In this document: in pieces, positions 1-7,051 of the stretch
How positions within the stretch are numbered: position 1 is the first letter of the stretch
Layout of the letters: each line of letters begins with the position of its first letter
NCBI GenBank assembly: GCA_947307005.1
Contig: CAMZHY010000086.1
Span: 1-10,693, forward strand
Reading direction: 5' to 3'
DNA: 10,693 nt
DNA from: an uncultured Planctomycetaceae bacterium
GTDB taxonomy: Bacteria; Planctomycetota; Planctomycetia; Pirellulales; Thermoguttaceae
The notes under the pieces: model-generated
Database searches by the model: none
The model's input: the letters and a program-made list of their open reading frames with translations, nothing else
What the model was told of the DNA's origin: nothing
Made by a program: the position numbers and the translations under genes

Positions 1-1
1 G

Positions 2-466
2 ATCACGCGCAAGGCGCTTGCGGACGCGAAGTTTGCCAAGTCGTTTCACCGTCGGATCGGGTTCGTCTTTCAGAACGCGGACGCGCAGCTCTTCTGCGGG
101 AGCGTCGAGGATGAAATCGCGTTCGGTCCGCGTCAACTCAATTTCACGGAAGAAGAGATTCGCCGCCGCGTCGACGACTGTCTGGAACTTTTGGAGATAA
201 CGCGCCTGAGACGCCGGGCGCCGTACGCGCTTTCCGGGGGCGAGAAACGTCGCGTCGCGTTCGCCTGCGTTCTCGCCGTCAACCCCGAGGTCCTCGTCGC
301 CGACGAACCGCTGGCAAGCCTTGACGAATCGGGGCGAAACCTTGTCGTCGGGCTGTTCAAGACGCTTCGTTCCGCCGGAAAAACGCTTCTTTTCGCATCG
401 CACAACGAAGCGCTCGTTTCCGAGATCGCGGATTTCCGCTTTAACGTCGAAGCGCCCGGCGCGTAG
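2..466 (+). CDS. Energy-coupling-factor (CbiO/EcfA-type) ABC transporter ATP-binding protein, 5' truncated
   Basis: This is the C-terminal 154 residues of an ABC ATPase whose start and Walker A motif lie upstream of the window. Visible in order are the Q-loop (FQNADAQLF, Gln at fragment residue 24), the signature LSGGEKRR (77-84), Walker B VLVADE (97-102), the D-loop SLD (106-108) and the H-loop His (134). The Q-loop wording followed by VEDEIAFGP is characteristic of ATPases of ECF/CbiO importers for cobalt, nickel or vitamins. The protein would bind ATP on the cytoplasmic face of an inner-membrane importer, with a transmembrane partner (CbiQ/EcfT type) and a substrate-binding subunit, presumably encoded upstream. 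It ends right after the H-loop region with almost no C-terminal extension, which is short for the family. The substrate cannot be read from this fragment. Confidence 0.88.
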   Translation: MTRKALADAKFAKSFHRRIGFVFQNADAQLFCGSVEDEIAFGPRQLNFTEEEIRRRVDDCLELLEITRLRRRAPYALSGGEKRRVAFACVLAVNPEVLVADEPLASLDESGRNLVVGLFKTLRSAGKTLLFASHNEALVSEIADFRFNVEAPGA

Positions 467-499
467 CGGTCGGCCTCGCGACGGTTTTCCGAAAAAAGA

Positions 500-535
500 C
501 GCGCCCGGACGTCGCAATTTGGACGTCCGGGCGCG
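500..535. terminator. Bidirectional intrinsic terminator
   Basis: A perfect 14-bp inverted repeat (500-513 with 522-535) encloses an 8-nt loop and is very GC-rich. On the + strand it is followed by ATTTTCGTTT. On the - strand it is followed by TCTTTTTTC. It lies between two convergent genes, so it can end both the ABC ATPase transcript and the metallophosphoesterase transcript. Confidence 0.88.
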
Positions 536-566
536 ATTTTCGTTTAAGACGACGTTTTAGCGCCGC

Positions 567-2597
567 TCATTTCGCGGACAGGTTGGCGACTTGCTCCGCC
601 GAGAGTCCCCAAGAGAAGACGCGCGCCCGCAAGATCGCGCCCTTGAAGTAGTTCGTGCCGGAACCCCCCGTCGAAATATCGCTTCCGACGCAGAACGCCT
701 GGACGGCGGAGTCGGCCGGATACGTTAGCGCGCCCGCAGCCTCGATGGAGGCCGCCTCTTTCCCATTCAGATAAAGCTTGAGAACCTTGCCGTCGTACGT
801 TCCAAACGCGTCGTATGTTTTGCCCGGCTCGATCGGCGCGCCAAGAACCTTGTACTCGCCGTTGATTGAGGCCCAGAATTCAAGCTGTTTCTTCCCGCTG
901 TTAATTTCAAAGGAGACGCCGCGTCCTTCGGTGCAAGCGAGGACGTCCTGCGCTTCTTTCGTGAATTCGACGAAGCGGAACGTCGCGGCGATCGTCGCGT
1001 TCTTCATCATGCCGTAGTCGCGCGAGTTGAATTGAATCTTGAGCCGATCGTCTTTGCCGTTGAAGGTCGCCGCCTGAGCGCCGTCGAAAATCGGATTCGG
1101 GGCGATATTCGGCGCGCCGTCAATTTGGATTTCTTTTTGGCGTTTGCGCGCGTTCTTCGCGACGTTGACGGGCTTGCCGGCGATGAAAACGACGTCGAGC
1201 ATGTTGGCGTCTGGCTTGGGCGCGTCTTTATCAATGGGCGCGTAGGGGTCTTTGGGCGTTTTGAAGTCGATTTCGAGGCTCTTTTCACTTTCCGCAAACC
1301 AAGGGTTGAGCGCCGTGATTTTAGCGTGAACATTCGTGGTTTCCGGAAGCGAGTCGAGATCGACCGTCATGATTTTCGGCTGGTCCTTGAAGTAGTATTG
1401 GGACCAGAAATAGCGCGAACCGAGATCGATTTCAATTTCGTCGTCCGGTTTTTCGAGGTCGACGCGATAGCTGTGAACGACGTCGGAGCAGGTCGCCTGC
1501 GGGAAGGAGAGACGAACGAGTCCGTCGTCTTCTAGCGTCTCGCAGACAACTTTCGCGTCGCTCGCCCAAACGGGACGGTCGTTGTTGACGTAACGCTCGT
1601 CCGTATAGCGGTAAGTGTCGGTATCGCCCGGTTTGGGGATATAGTAGACGACGTCGAAGAAAGAGTTCGTGATAAGATCGTAGGGCTTGAGCGTCACGCT
1701 GTTGTCTTTGCGAACTTCAACGACGTACAACTGCGCGGCGTTGCGGTGCCCTTCCGGGAATTTATTGTAACGTCCGCCTTCGCCGCCCATCTCAAAGTAA
1801 CTGAGCGTGCCCGTGCCGAACGCCGTGAAATTGCCCTGCCATGCGGAGCGCGGGTCGTTGATCGGATAGTGAGAATGGCCCGAGAAATTAATGACGCGCG
1901 GATAGCGCTGCAACGTTTCATAAAGATCGATCGTGCCCCAGTTGTCCTCGCCGCGGCTTCCGTAGACGGTGGGGGTTACGTGATAATGCTGGAATGTGAA
2001 GATTGGTTTTGCGGGATCGTCCATCTCCGCGTTGGCGAGCTCTCGCTTATACCAGTCGAGCGCGTAGTTGAAATCTCCATTTCGGCATGTTCCTTTTTCC
2101 GGCGAGAGCGCGATGAAGGAGAAACCGTTGATTTTGCGAGCCTGATTGGAATGGCGTTCAAAAATCTCTTCCCAGCGCTTCTTCGAACCGGCGATGAACT
2201 CGTGGTTGCCCATGCACAGAATCGTTTCCGTGCCGGGTCGGATTCCTTCGTCCATGATTTTCTTAAAGAGAAGCAACTCTTCGTCGTATCCGTGGTCGCT
2301 AAAGTCCCCCGCGACGAGCATCGCGTCGAATTTGGGATATTTCTGCTTCGAGGAATAGTCGTACATGAAGCTCATAGAGCGTCGGAATCGATCGACTTCT
2401 TGGGCTTGAGGGGAGACCTTGAAATGAACGTCGCTAAGCGCTGAAAAACGGAGGACGACGTCGTTTTCCTGCTCGTCGGCGCGCGCTTCGATTTCTTTAA
2501 AGAGCGCGGCGGGGAGACATGCCATCGAGGCGCCGACAAGGGATCTTGCGATAAAACTACGGCGCGTCAATTGCGCGGCGCTATTCTTGGAAGACAT
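567..2597 (-). CDS. Tat-exported calcineurin-like metallophosphoesterase with FN3-like and LamG-like domains
   Basis: This 676-residue protein begins with a twin-arginine signal (TRRSFIA, residues 11-17) and a hydrophobic stretch to about residue 33, so it should be exported already folded. Residues about 48-300 carry the full metallophosphoesterase metal-binding set: D56-x-H58, G97-D98-x-x-D101, GNHE (130-133), QHYH (203-206) and GHSH (240-243). Residues about 340-448 look like an FN3-type beta sandwich, and about 465-672 like a LamG/concanavalin-type domain, often used for glycan or surface binding. The likely activity is a phosphatase or phosphodiesterase in the periplasm or at the surface, but the substrate is not predictable. 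The ATG start is supported by AGGAG 8 nt upstream and by the Tat signal immediately following. It is the last of three same-strand genes and ends before the shared terminator at 500-535. Confidence 0.87.
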   Translation of the reverse strand: MSSKNSAAQLTRRSFIARSLVGASMACLPAALFKEIEARADEQENDVVLRFSALSDVHFKVSPQAQEVDRFRRSMSFMYDYSSKQKYPKFDAMLVAGDFSDHGYDEELLLFKKIMDEGIRPGTETILCMGNHEFIAGSKKRWEEIFERHSNQARKINGFSFIALSPEKGTCRNGDFNYALDWYKRELANAEMDDPAKPIFTFQHYHVTPTVYGSRGEDNWGTIDLYETLQRYPRVINFSGHSHYPINDPRSAWQGNFTAFGTGTLSYFEMGGEGGRYNKFPEGHRNAAQLYVVEVRKDNSVTLKPYDLITNSFFDVVYYIPKPGDTDTYRYTDERYVNNDRPVWASDAKVVCETLEDDGLVRLSFPQATCSDVVHSYRVDLEKPDDEIEIDLGSRYFWSQYYFKDQPKIMTVDLDSLPETTNVHAKITALNPWFAESEKSLEIDFKTPKDPYAPIDKDAPKPDANMLDVVFIAGKPVNVAKNARKRQKEIQIDGAPNIAPNPIFDGAQAATFNGKDDRLKIQFNSRDYGMMKNATIAATFRFVEFTKEAQDVLACTEGRGVSFEINSGKKQLEFWASINGEYKVLGAPIEPGKTYDAFGTYDGKVLKLYLNGKEAASIEAAGALTYPADSAVQAFCVGSDISTGGSGTNYFKGAILRARVFSWGLSAEQVANLSAK

Positions 2598-2651
2598 AAG
2601 GGGTTCTCCTACTAAACGTTTGTCGACGCCACGGAACGACGTCAGAATTGA

Positions 2652-2684
2652 AAGAGCCGCCGACGTCCTGAAGAGCCGCCGACG
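2652..2684. repeat. Short direct repeat upstream of the metallophosphoesterase gene
   Basis: The 14-mer AAGAGCCGCCGACG occurs at 2652-2665 and again at 2671-2684, a 19-bp period, in the gap between the sialidase stop and the metallophosphoesterase start. A third, shortened copy (TGAAGAGCCGACG) lies at 2762-2774 inside the 3' end of the sialidase gene. It could be a regulator binding site or a local slippage duplication. The sequence does not decide between these. Confidence 0.5.
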
Positions 2685-2710
2685 GCGAAGTTGCCAATGG
2701 TTTCAGATTG

Positions 2711-4048
2711 TTATCGATTTGCCGACTGCGGGGCGAAATCGTCGTCTAAGTATTCGGTTCTTGAAGAGCCGACGTTGGAAGCGTCGTCCGCTGCGGGGGC
2801 GGTTTTTGCGTCATGGCGACGAAACATACGCCGCGCCTTTGACGCCGCGCCGTCCTTTGCGACGTCGGGGTTCGGCTTCTTCGCCGAAGGGATTCCAAGA
2901 TCGGAAAGCTGAACTCTCGAGATTCGCGAGGCGTTAAGCCCCCACGGTCCCTTTCCACAGCAGTATCCGACGAGGAGCGTCTCTGGAGTCGCGTAGAAGA
3001 GCGCGGGATAACAAAACGCTTGCGAACCGGTTTCGTCCGATTTGTCCAAGGTCTTTTTGGAGATTATGCTCGTTCCGTCCGGAGACAGGAGCGCGATCGT
3101 CAGAGGATTGCGCGCGTTGGGCGAATCGTTCCAAACCGCGATGAGTCGTTCGCCGTTCGGTTCGCGCTTGATTGCGGCGGGGGACGCCGGGGAGACAAGG
3201 GGCGACGGAACTGAGTCGGTCCACGTCGCGCCTCGGTCGCTGGAATACGCGAAATACTGTCGACCGCTGGCGTTGCGAATCGTCATGAGCAACCTTCCGT
3301 CGGCGAGTTCGACGACGCCCGGCTCCTGATACATGATATTGTTCGAGTTCGGGACTTCGTCGCTCTGTATCCAGTGACGTCCTCCGTCGTCGGAAATCAG
3401 GCAGAAGAGCGTCGCTTTGCTCTCGTAACTGTAGAGGTCGCCGCCGCGGTACGCGTGGCGCGCGACGGGAATAAGGATTCGTCCGTCGGAGAGAAGGACG
3501 ACGCGGGAATTGTTCACCACGTTGTACGAAGGCGTCGCGATCGTCTCGACGCGTTTGGTCCAAGTCTGCCCTTCGTCGTAGGAATATCGCAGATACGGTC
3601 GACAATCGCCGGCGTTTTCCTTCACGAGATAAAAGAGCGCGATCGACTGGTCGCGCAGTCGAAGAAGGGAGACGGACATGACGTTCATTCGTCCCTCGTT
3701 TTCGAGAACAAGCTCGTCTTCTTCCGACCACGTCAGCCCGCCGTTGTGCGAAACGCGGCTCATAAGGCGCGCCGAAGCGTGATCGTCGCCGCTCTCGCCG
3801 TAATAGTGCGTGTAGATATAGAGGATATCGCCGGAGTTGAGCCGGATAAAATCGCCTTCGCTGTTGCGGGGATTGCCCTCGCGAGAGGGAAGTTCGAGCG
3901 TTACGCTCTTTGCTATCATGGGGGCGACCTTCGGAGCGACTTCGGCGGGCTTGCCGTCGTCCCCGCGGAGCGCGAGGTTCGCCGCAAGCGCAAGATAGCC
4001 GATGAAGAAAAAGAGTAAGCAGAGGGAAGCCGTTTCATTTTGTTTCAT
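2711..4048 (-). CDS. Exported sialidase-like (BNR/Asp-box) exoglycosidase
   Basis: This 445-residue protein has a hydrophobic N-terminal segment (residues about 8-27) acting as a signal peptide or anchor. Residues about 48-385 form a six-bladed-propeller sialidase-type domain with four Asp-box repeats: SHNGGLTW (100-107), SYDEGQTW (156-163), SDDGGRHW (219-226) and SSDRGATW (269-276). Other landmarks are NPRNSEGDF (59-67), YQEPGVVEL (240-248), MTIRN with R258, and CYPALFY near the end, matching the Arg/Glu/Tyr active-site layout of BNR_2 sialidases. The role would be hydrolysis of terminal sialic acid or a related sugar outside the cytoplasm. The classical FRIP motif is absent, so the true substrate is uncertain. 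The last ~55 residues are a charged, Ala-rich tail without recognisable fold. The ATG start has AGGAG about 9 nt upstream. It lies between the Asn-rich membrane protein and the phosphoesterase on the same strand. Confidence 0.85.
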   Translation of the reverse strand: MKQNETASLCLLFFFIGYLALAANLALRGDDGKPAEVAPKVAPMIAKSVTLELPSREGNPRNSEGDFIRLNSGDILYIYTHYYGESGDDHASARLMSRVSHNGGLTWSEEDELVLENEGRMNVMSVSLLRLRDQSIALFYLVKENAGDCRPYLRYSYDEGQTWTKRVETIATPSYNVVNNSRVVLLSDGRILIPVARHAYRGGDLYSYESKATLFCLISDDGGRHWIQSDEVPNSNNIMYQEPGVVELADGRLLMTIRNASGRQYFAYSSDRGATWTDSVPSPLVSPASPAAIKREPNGERLIAVWNDSPNARNPLTIALLSPDGTSIISKKTLDKSDETGSQAFCYPALFYATPETLLVGYCCGKGPWGLNASRISRVQLSDLGIPSAKKPNPDVAKDGAASKARRMFRRHDAKTAPAADDASNVGSSRTEYLDDDFAPQSANR

Positions 4049-4145
4049 CGTTAAGCTCCTAATCCTGGGGCGGAATCAATCGGGTTTCCGTCAAGGATAT
4101 GAAAACGTCTCGCGCGATCGCTTCCCCCGCGCGTATTGCGCGTTT

Positions 4146-5339
4146 TCACCAGCGTATCGCCCTTGCGGGTCTCTGCGTGGGAGCGGTCGTCTCGACTACC
4201 GGATCGTCAAAGTTTCGCGCGACGTATTCGCCGTTAAATCGATCTTCTAAAAACGGCGATTCCGAGGAAACGGCGTCGGCGTCGTCGCCTGGGGCGTTCC
4301 ATGACGAGCCAAAGCCTGCAAAACGCGACTCAACGCGGTTTGACTCCTGCGGAGATTCCGCCTGATTCGTCGCGAACTGATTTCCGTTATATCCGTTTTG
4401 ACTATTATAATCAAAATTCTGTGGAAAAGCTGCTTGATTTACGCTGTTTGTCGCAATATTCTGTTGAGAATTTTGGGGTTTGTTTATAAATTCGTCGTTA
4501 TTGTTAAAATCATTCTCGTTTGAAATCGGATAGTCGTTTGCCAAGAAACGGTCGCGTTCATTCTCCGCCATGTCCGTCGGGAGCGTTTCTTCTTCGCTTT
4601 CCGCGTACGGTTCCGAGACGACGCTTTGATTAAACTCGTAACCTTGGAATCCTTCGAAAGAAGGCGTCGGCGCGTTTGAAGGCGCGAAGTTGTCGGCGAC
4701 GAGAGACGCGTTTTGATCGTTGGAAACGGCCGGATAGCTCGGCGTTCGCGCGTCGCCGGGATTCTGCGCCGACGGACTAGCGTCGGGCGCAAGGGACGAC
4801 CAAGTTCCGCCTACGGAGGACGTCGCCGGAGCCGATTCCGTAAACGCGATGTCGTCGAGACTTGAGTAGAGCGCGCCGCCCTTAGGTTGCAGAGGGGCGG
4901 AGGAGTCGAATTCGTAAGGGTCGAACATAGAACCCGCGTCGCTCGCGAACGCGTCGAGTTCTGGCCAATCGTTTGAATCCGCGACGTTTTTTTCTGAGAC
5001 GCGTGAAGAGCGCGTCGTTTCTTCTCCCTCCTCGGACGCGATCTTCGGAACGTCGTTCAAACGGTAGGCGGACGCCGCGCCGAGAAGAAAGGTCAAGGTT
5101 AAACAAAGGGCGTTTTTCACAAATTTGCCGAACGAGAAACGTTTGGGTTTGCGCCTCGAAGGTTGACGCGTTCCAAAGTCGGGCAATTTGCCGACGACGC
5201 GCGGCAACGCCCTTTCCGCGGCGGCCTCCTTCTCAAACCATTCGGCCATGTCGGGAAGCGCGTCGACGATTCTCGAGGTCTCCCTGGAGACGAAGGCGTT
5301 TGTCCCACGCGCATCTCCTGTTTTTCCGAGCGACGACAT
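4146..5339 (-). CDS. Unrecognised single-pass membrane protein with Asn/Gln/Ser-rich exported region
   Basis: I do not recognise this 397-residue protein. Residues 1-70 form a small N-terminal segment ending in a basic patch (PSRRKPKRF, 60-68). One transmembrane helix follows at about 73-92, and the positive-inside rule puts the N-terminus in the cytoplasm and the remaining ~300 residues outside. That region is acidic and low in complexity, rich in Ser, Pro, Asp and Asn, and probably disordered. Residues 268-334 contain 27 Asn or Gln among 67, and their DNA (4338-4538) is visibly more AT-rich than the surroundings. The N-terminal-cytoplasmic topology resembles anti-sigma or regulatory membrane proteins, but no such domain or adjacent sigma factor is visible. 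The ATG is well supported by AAGGAGGG, ending about 6 nt upstream. It is first in a same-strand run with the sialidase and phosphoesterase genes. Confidence 0.72.
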   Translation of the reverse strand: MSSLGKTGDARGTNAFVSRETSRIVDALPDMAEWFEKEAAAERALPRVVGKLPDFGTRQPSRRKPKRFSFGKFVKNALCLTLTFLLGAASAYRLNDVPKIASEEGEETTRSSRVSEKNVADSNDWPELDAFASDAGSMFDPYEFDSSAPLQPKGGALYSSLDDIAFTESAPATSSVGGTWSSLAPDASPSAQNPGDARTPSYPAVSNDQNASLVADNFAPSNAPTPSFEGFQGYEFNQSVVSEPYAESEEETLPTDMAENERDRFLANDYPISNENDFNNNDEFINKPQNSQQNIATNSVNQAAFPQNFDYNSQNGYNGNQFATNQAESPQESNRVESRFAGFGSSWNAPGDDADAVSSESPFLEDRFNGEYVARNFDDPVVETTAPTQRPARAIRW

Positions 5340-5440
5340 TGCGACTCCCTCCTTTGTTGATTGACGAAATACGGCGAAGAACGTCTCTTGACCGTTTCAA
5401 CGCGGACGCTCTCCTGTGGTCATTTTCAGCAGATAATCGT

Positions 5441-5520
5441 AAGACTTGAGATAATTTTAACGAAAGTAATGATTTTATGAATAATTTGTTGTCGAGAAGA
5501 TTTAGCGCCTCGCGAGTAAA
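5441..5520 (-). promoter_or_regulatory. AT-rich upstream region, probable promoter of the Asn-rich membrane protein gene
   Basis: The 245-bp gap between the aminotransferase stop and the membrane-protein start contains a strikingly AT-rich stretch in otherwise GC-rich DNA. Read on the - strand it holds several weak -10-like words (CATAAAAT, TTAAAAT) but no well-spaced pair of boxes that I would commit to. It is the only obvious place for a promoter for the three minus-strand genes at 567-5339. Confidence 0.35.
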
Positions 5521-5527
5521 TAGAAAT

Positions 5528-5559
5528 CCCCTCCGCGCGTTCTTGAGAGACGGGAGGGG
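5528..5559 (-). terminator. Putative terminator of the aminotransferase gene
   Basis: CCCCTCC (5528-5534) pairs with GGAGGGG (5553-5559), with additional weak pairing inside the loop. On the - strand the hairpin is followed by ATTTCTATTT, a poor but T-rich tract. It lies 26 bp past the aminotransferase stop codon. Confidence 0.5.
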
Positions 5560-5584
5560 CGGTTGAGGATGAACGGGCCGGGGG

Positions 5585-6736
5585 TCAGGCTAAAAAATCG
5601 CGGATGCAGGCGACGGCGTATTCCTGTTCCTCAGGACGCAATTCGGGGAAGATGGGGAGCGCGAGGACTTCGCCGGCGGCTTTGAGAGTTTCGGGAAGGT
5701 CTTCGGGCTCGTAGCCAAGGTAGGCGAAACACTCTTGCTGGTGGAGCCCAAGCGGATAATAAACGTCGTTTCCGACGTTCTTTTCCCTTAGAAATTCCCG
5801 AAGCGCGTCGCGTTTACCGCCTGCAACGCGAATGGAATACTGGTTCCAGACGTGGCGTCGGGCTCCGATTTTTTGAGGCGTGACGACGGCGCCCTGAAGG
5901 CCTGCGTCCGCAAAGAGTTTTTCATAACGTTCGGCGTTCGCGCCGCGCATCTCCGTCCATTTGTCCAGATACGGCAGTTTGACGTTGAGAATCGCCGCTT
6001 GGTAGGAATCGAGTCGGCTGTTAATCCCGATCTCTTTGTGATAATAACGCGGCGCCATGCCATGTCCGCGGAGAAGTTTCACGCGTTCGGCAATTTCGTC
6101 GTCGTTGCAGACAACCATGCCGCCGTCCCCCGCGCCGCCGAGATTCTTCGTAGGGTAGAAACTCAAACACGACGCGTCGCCCCAGTTTCCGACCTGAAGG
6201 CCTTCGTATTCCGCGCCGATCGCTTGCGCCGAGTCTTCGATGATATAGAGTTTCTTACCGTATTTAGTCTCATAGTCTTGGGCGAGTTTTCGGAACGCGC
6301 GCATATCCGCCGCCTGACCGAAGAGATGGACGACGATAATCGCCTTCGTTTTCTCGTTGAGCTTAGCTTCGACCGATTTCGGATCGAGGCAGAAGGTCGC
6401 GGGATCAATGTCGGCGAATACGAGATCGGCCCCGACGCGCGGGACGCAACTTCCCGTCGCGAAAAATGTAAAGGACGGCGCGACGACTTCGTCTCCTTTT
6501 CCCGCTCTTATCGCCATGAGCGCCAATAGGAGCGCGTCGCTTCCGGAGGCGCAACCGACCGCGTGTTTTGCGTGGGAATAGGCTGCGACGTTCTCTTCCA
6601 GTTTTTTCACCTCCGGTCCTAAGATGAACTGCCCGCTTTCGTTGACGCGTTCCAGAGCGGCGTTCATTTCAGCGCCGATCGCGTCGAACTGGCGTTTTAG
6701 ATCCAGCATAGGAACCGAAAAAATAGGCGACGTCAT
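5585..6736 (-). CDS. DegT/DnrJ/EryC1/StrS-family PLP-dependent sugar aminotransferase
   Basis: The 383 residues match the normal family length. Landmarks are the N-terminal VPMLDLKRQ (8-16), the PLP-phosphate loop GSDALL (65-70), VVAPSFTF (84-91), the cofactor-contacting EDSAQAIGA (167-175; Asp168, Gln171) and the Schiff-base lysine K197 in SFYPTKNLGG. These enzymes transfer an amino group, usually from glutamate, to a 3- or 4-keto nucleotide sugar in the cytoplasm, supplying amino sugars for lipopolysaccharide, capsule, glycoprotein or secondary metabolites. The sequence style resembles the WbpE/DegT branch, but no partner sugar dehydratase or acetyltransferase is in the window, so the product is unassigned. 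The ATG start is preceded by AAGGAAGGA about 12 nt upstream. It appears monocistronic, with its own promoter at 6830-6858 and a putative terminator. Confidence 0.93.
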   Translation of the reverse strand: MTSPIFSVPMLDLKRQFDAIGAEMNAALERVNESGQFILGPEVKKLEENVAAYSHAKHAVGCASGSDALLLALMAIRAGKGDEVVAPSFTFFATGSCVPRVGADLVFADIDPATFCLDPKSVEAKLNEKTKAIIVVHLFGQAADMRAFRKLAQDYETKYGKKLYIIEDSAQAIGAEYEGLQVGNWGDASCLSFYPTKNLGGAGDGGMVVCNDDEIAERVKLLRGHGMAPRYYHKEIGINSRLDSYQAAILNVKLPYLDKWTEMRGANAERYEKLFADAGLQGAVVTPQKIGARRHVWNQYSIRVAGGKRDALREFLREKNVGNDVYYPLGLHQQECFAYLGYEPEDLPETLKAAGEVLALPIFPELRPEEQEYAVACIRDFLA

Positions 6737-6829
6737 TCTTTATGCATCCTTCCTTGTCTCTGCGACGAACTCTAATTGCGACGTTGTCAGTTTCGACGGT
6801 CGTGAGTCGACTTCGTAAAAACCAGAGCG

Positions 6830-6858
6830 ATTGTAAAAATTACCCGTTTATCCGTCAA
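6830..6858 (-). promoter_or_regulatory. Sigma70-type promoter of the aminotransferase gene
   Basis: Read on the - strand there is a -35 box TTGACG (6858-6853), a 17-nt spacer and a -10 box TACAAT (6835-6830). Each box differs from consensus by one base and the spacing is optimal. Transcription would start near 6823, giving a leader of roughly 85 nt before the ATG at 6736. Confidence 0.72.
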
Positions 6859-6932
6859 GCGAGATTATTTCCCTTTCCTCTCCTTTTTCCCTCTTTTTCG
6901 ACAAAGAACGGCGCAAAGAAGGGGCTTCGCGT

Positions 6933-6938
6933 TATAAT
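6933..6938 (+). promoter_or_regulatory. Perfect -10 box upstream of the C39 peptidase gene
   Basis: TATAAT stands in GC-rich surroundings 113 nt before the start codon, in the context CGTTATAATG. No good -35 box lies at the standard distance (6910-6915 reads GGCGCA), so the promoter may need an activator or a different contact. The same ten-base context recurs in front of the GGQ protein gene. Confidence 0.5.
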
Positions 6939-6957
6939 GGGGGCGTCGGCCGTTCGG

Positions 6958-6985
6958 CGCGCGAGCAGGATCGACGATCCGCGCG
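6958..6985 (+). other. Hairpin in the leader of the C39 peptidase gene
   Basis: GGATC (6968-6972) pairs with GATCC (6976-6980) around a GAC loop. CGCGC (6958-6962) can then pair with GCGCG (6981-6985), leaving a 5-nt bulge on the left arm. There is no T-tract, so it is not a terminator. It may be a leader structure or chance in GC-rich DNA. Confidence 0.35.
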
Positions 6986-7051
6986 TCGGCGGACGACTGT
7001 TTTACAAACGTCGAGAAGCGCGAATTGACGGAGTAGGGGATTGCTCGAGAA

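Larger units (their letters stand above)
6737..7051. other. Divergent intergenic region (aminotransferase / C39 peptidase)
   Basis: This 315-bp gap separates two divergently transcribed genes. It contains a sigma70-like promoter on the - strand, a perfect TATAAT on the + strand and a hairpin in the presumed + leader, each listed separately. A pyrimidine-rich stretch (6868-6899 on the + strand) lies between the two promoters. I see no open reading frame or RNA gene in it. Confidence 0.6.

Noticed and set aside
1746..2444. A 232-codon + frame antisense to the metallophosphoesterase.
   Set aside because: It overlaps the metal-binding core of a convincing gene, has no motif, and has no plausible ribosome site.
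3374..4018. A 214-codon + frame antisense to the sialidase.
   Set aside because: It mirrors the sialidase coding frame, has Val/Arg-rich composition typical of antisense frames here, and has no recognisable domain.
4395..4415. TATAAT-like word inside the Asn-rich gene.
   Set aside because: It is produced by Asn/Tyr codons within the AT-rich patch and is not upstream of any gene on either strand.
5852..6529. A 225-codon + frame antisense to the aminotransferase.
   Set aside because: The aminotransferase motifs on the other strand are complete, and the antisense frame has no domain or start signal.
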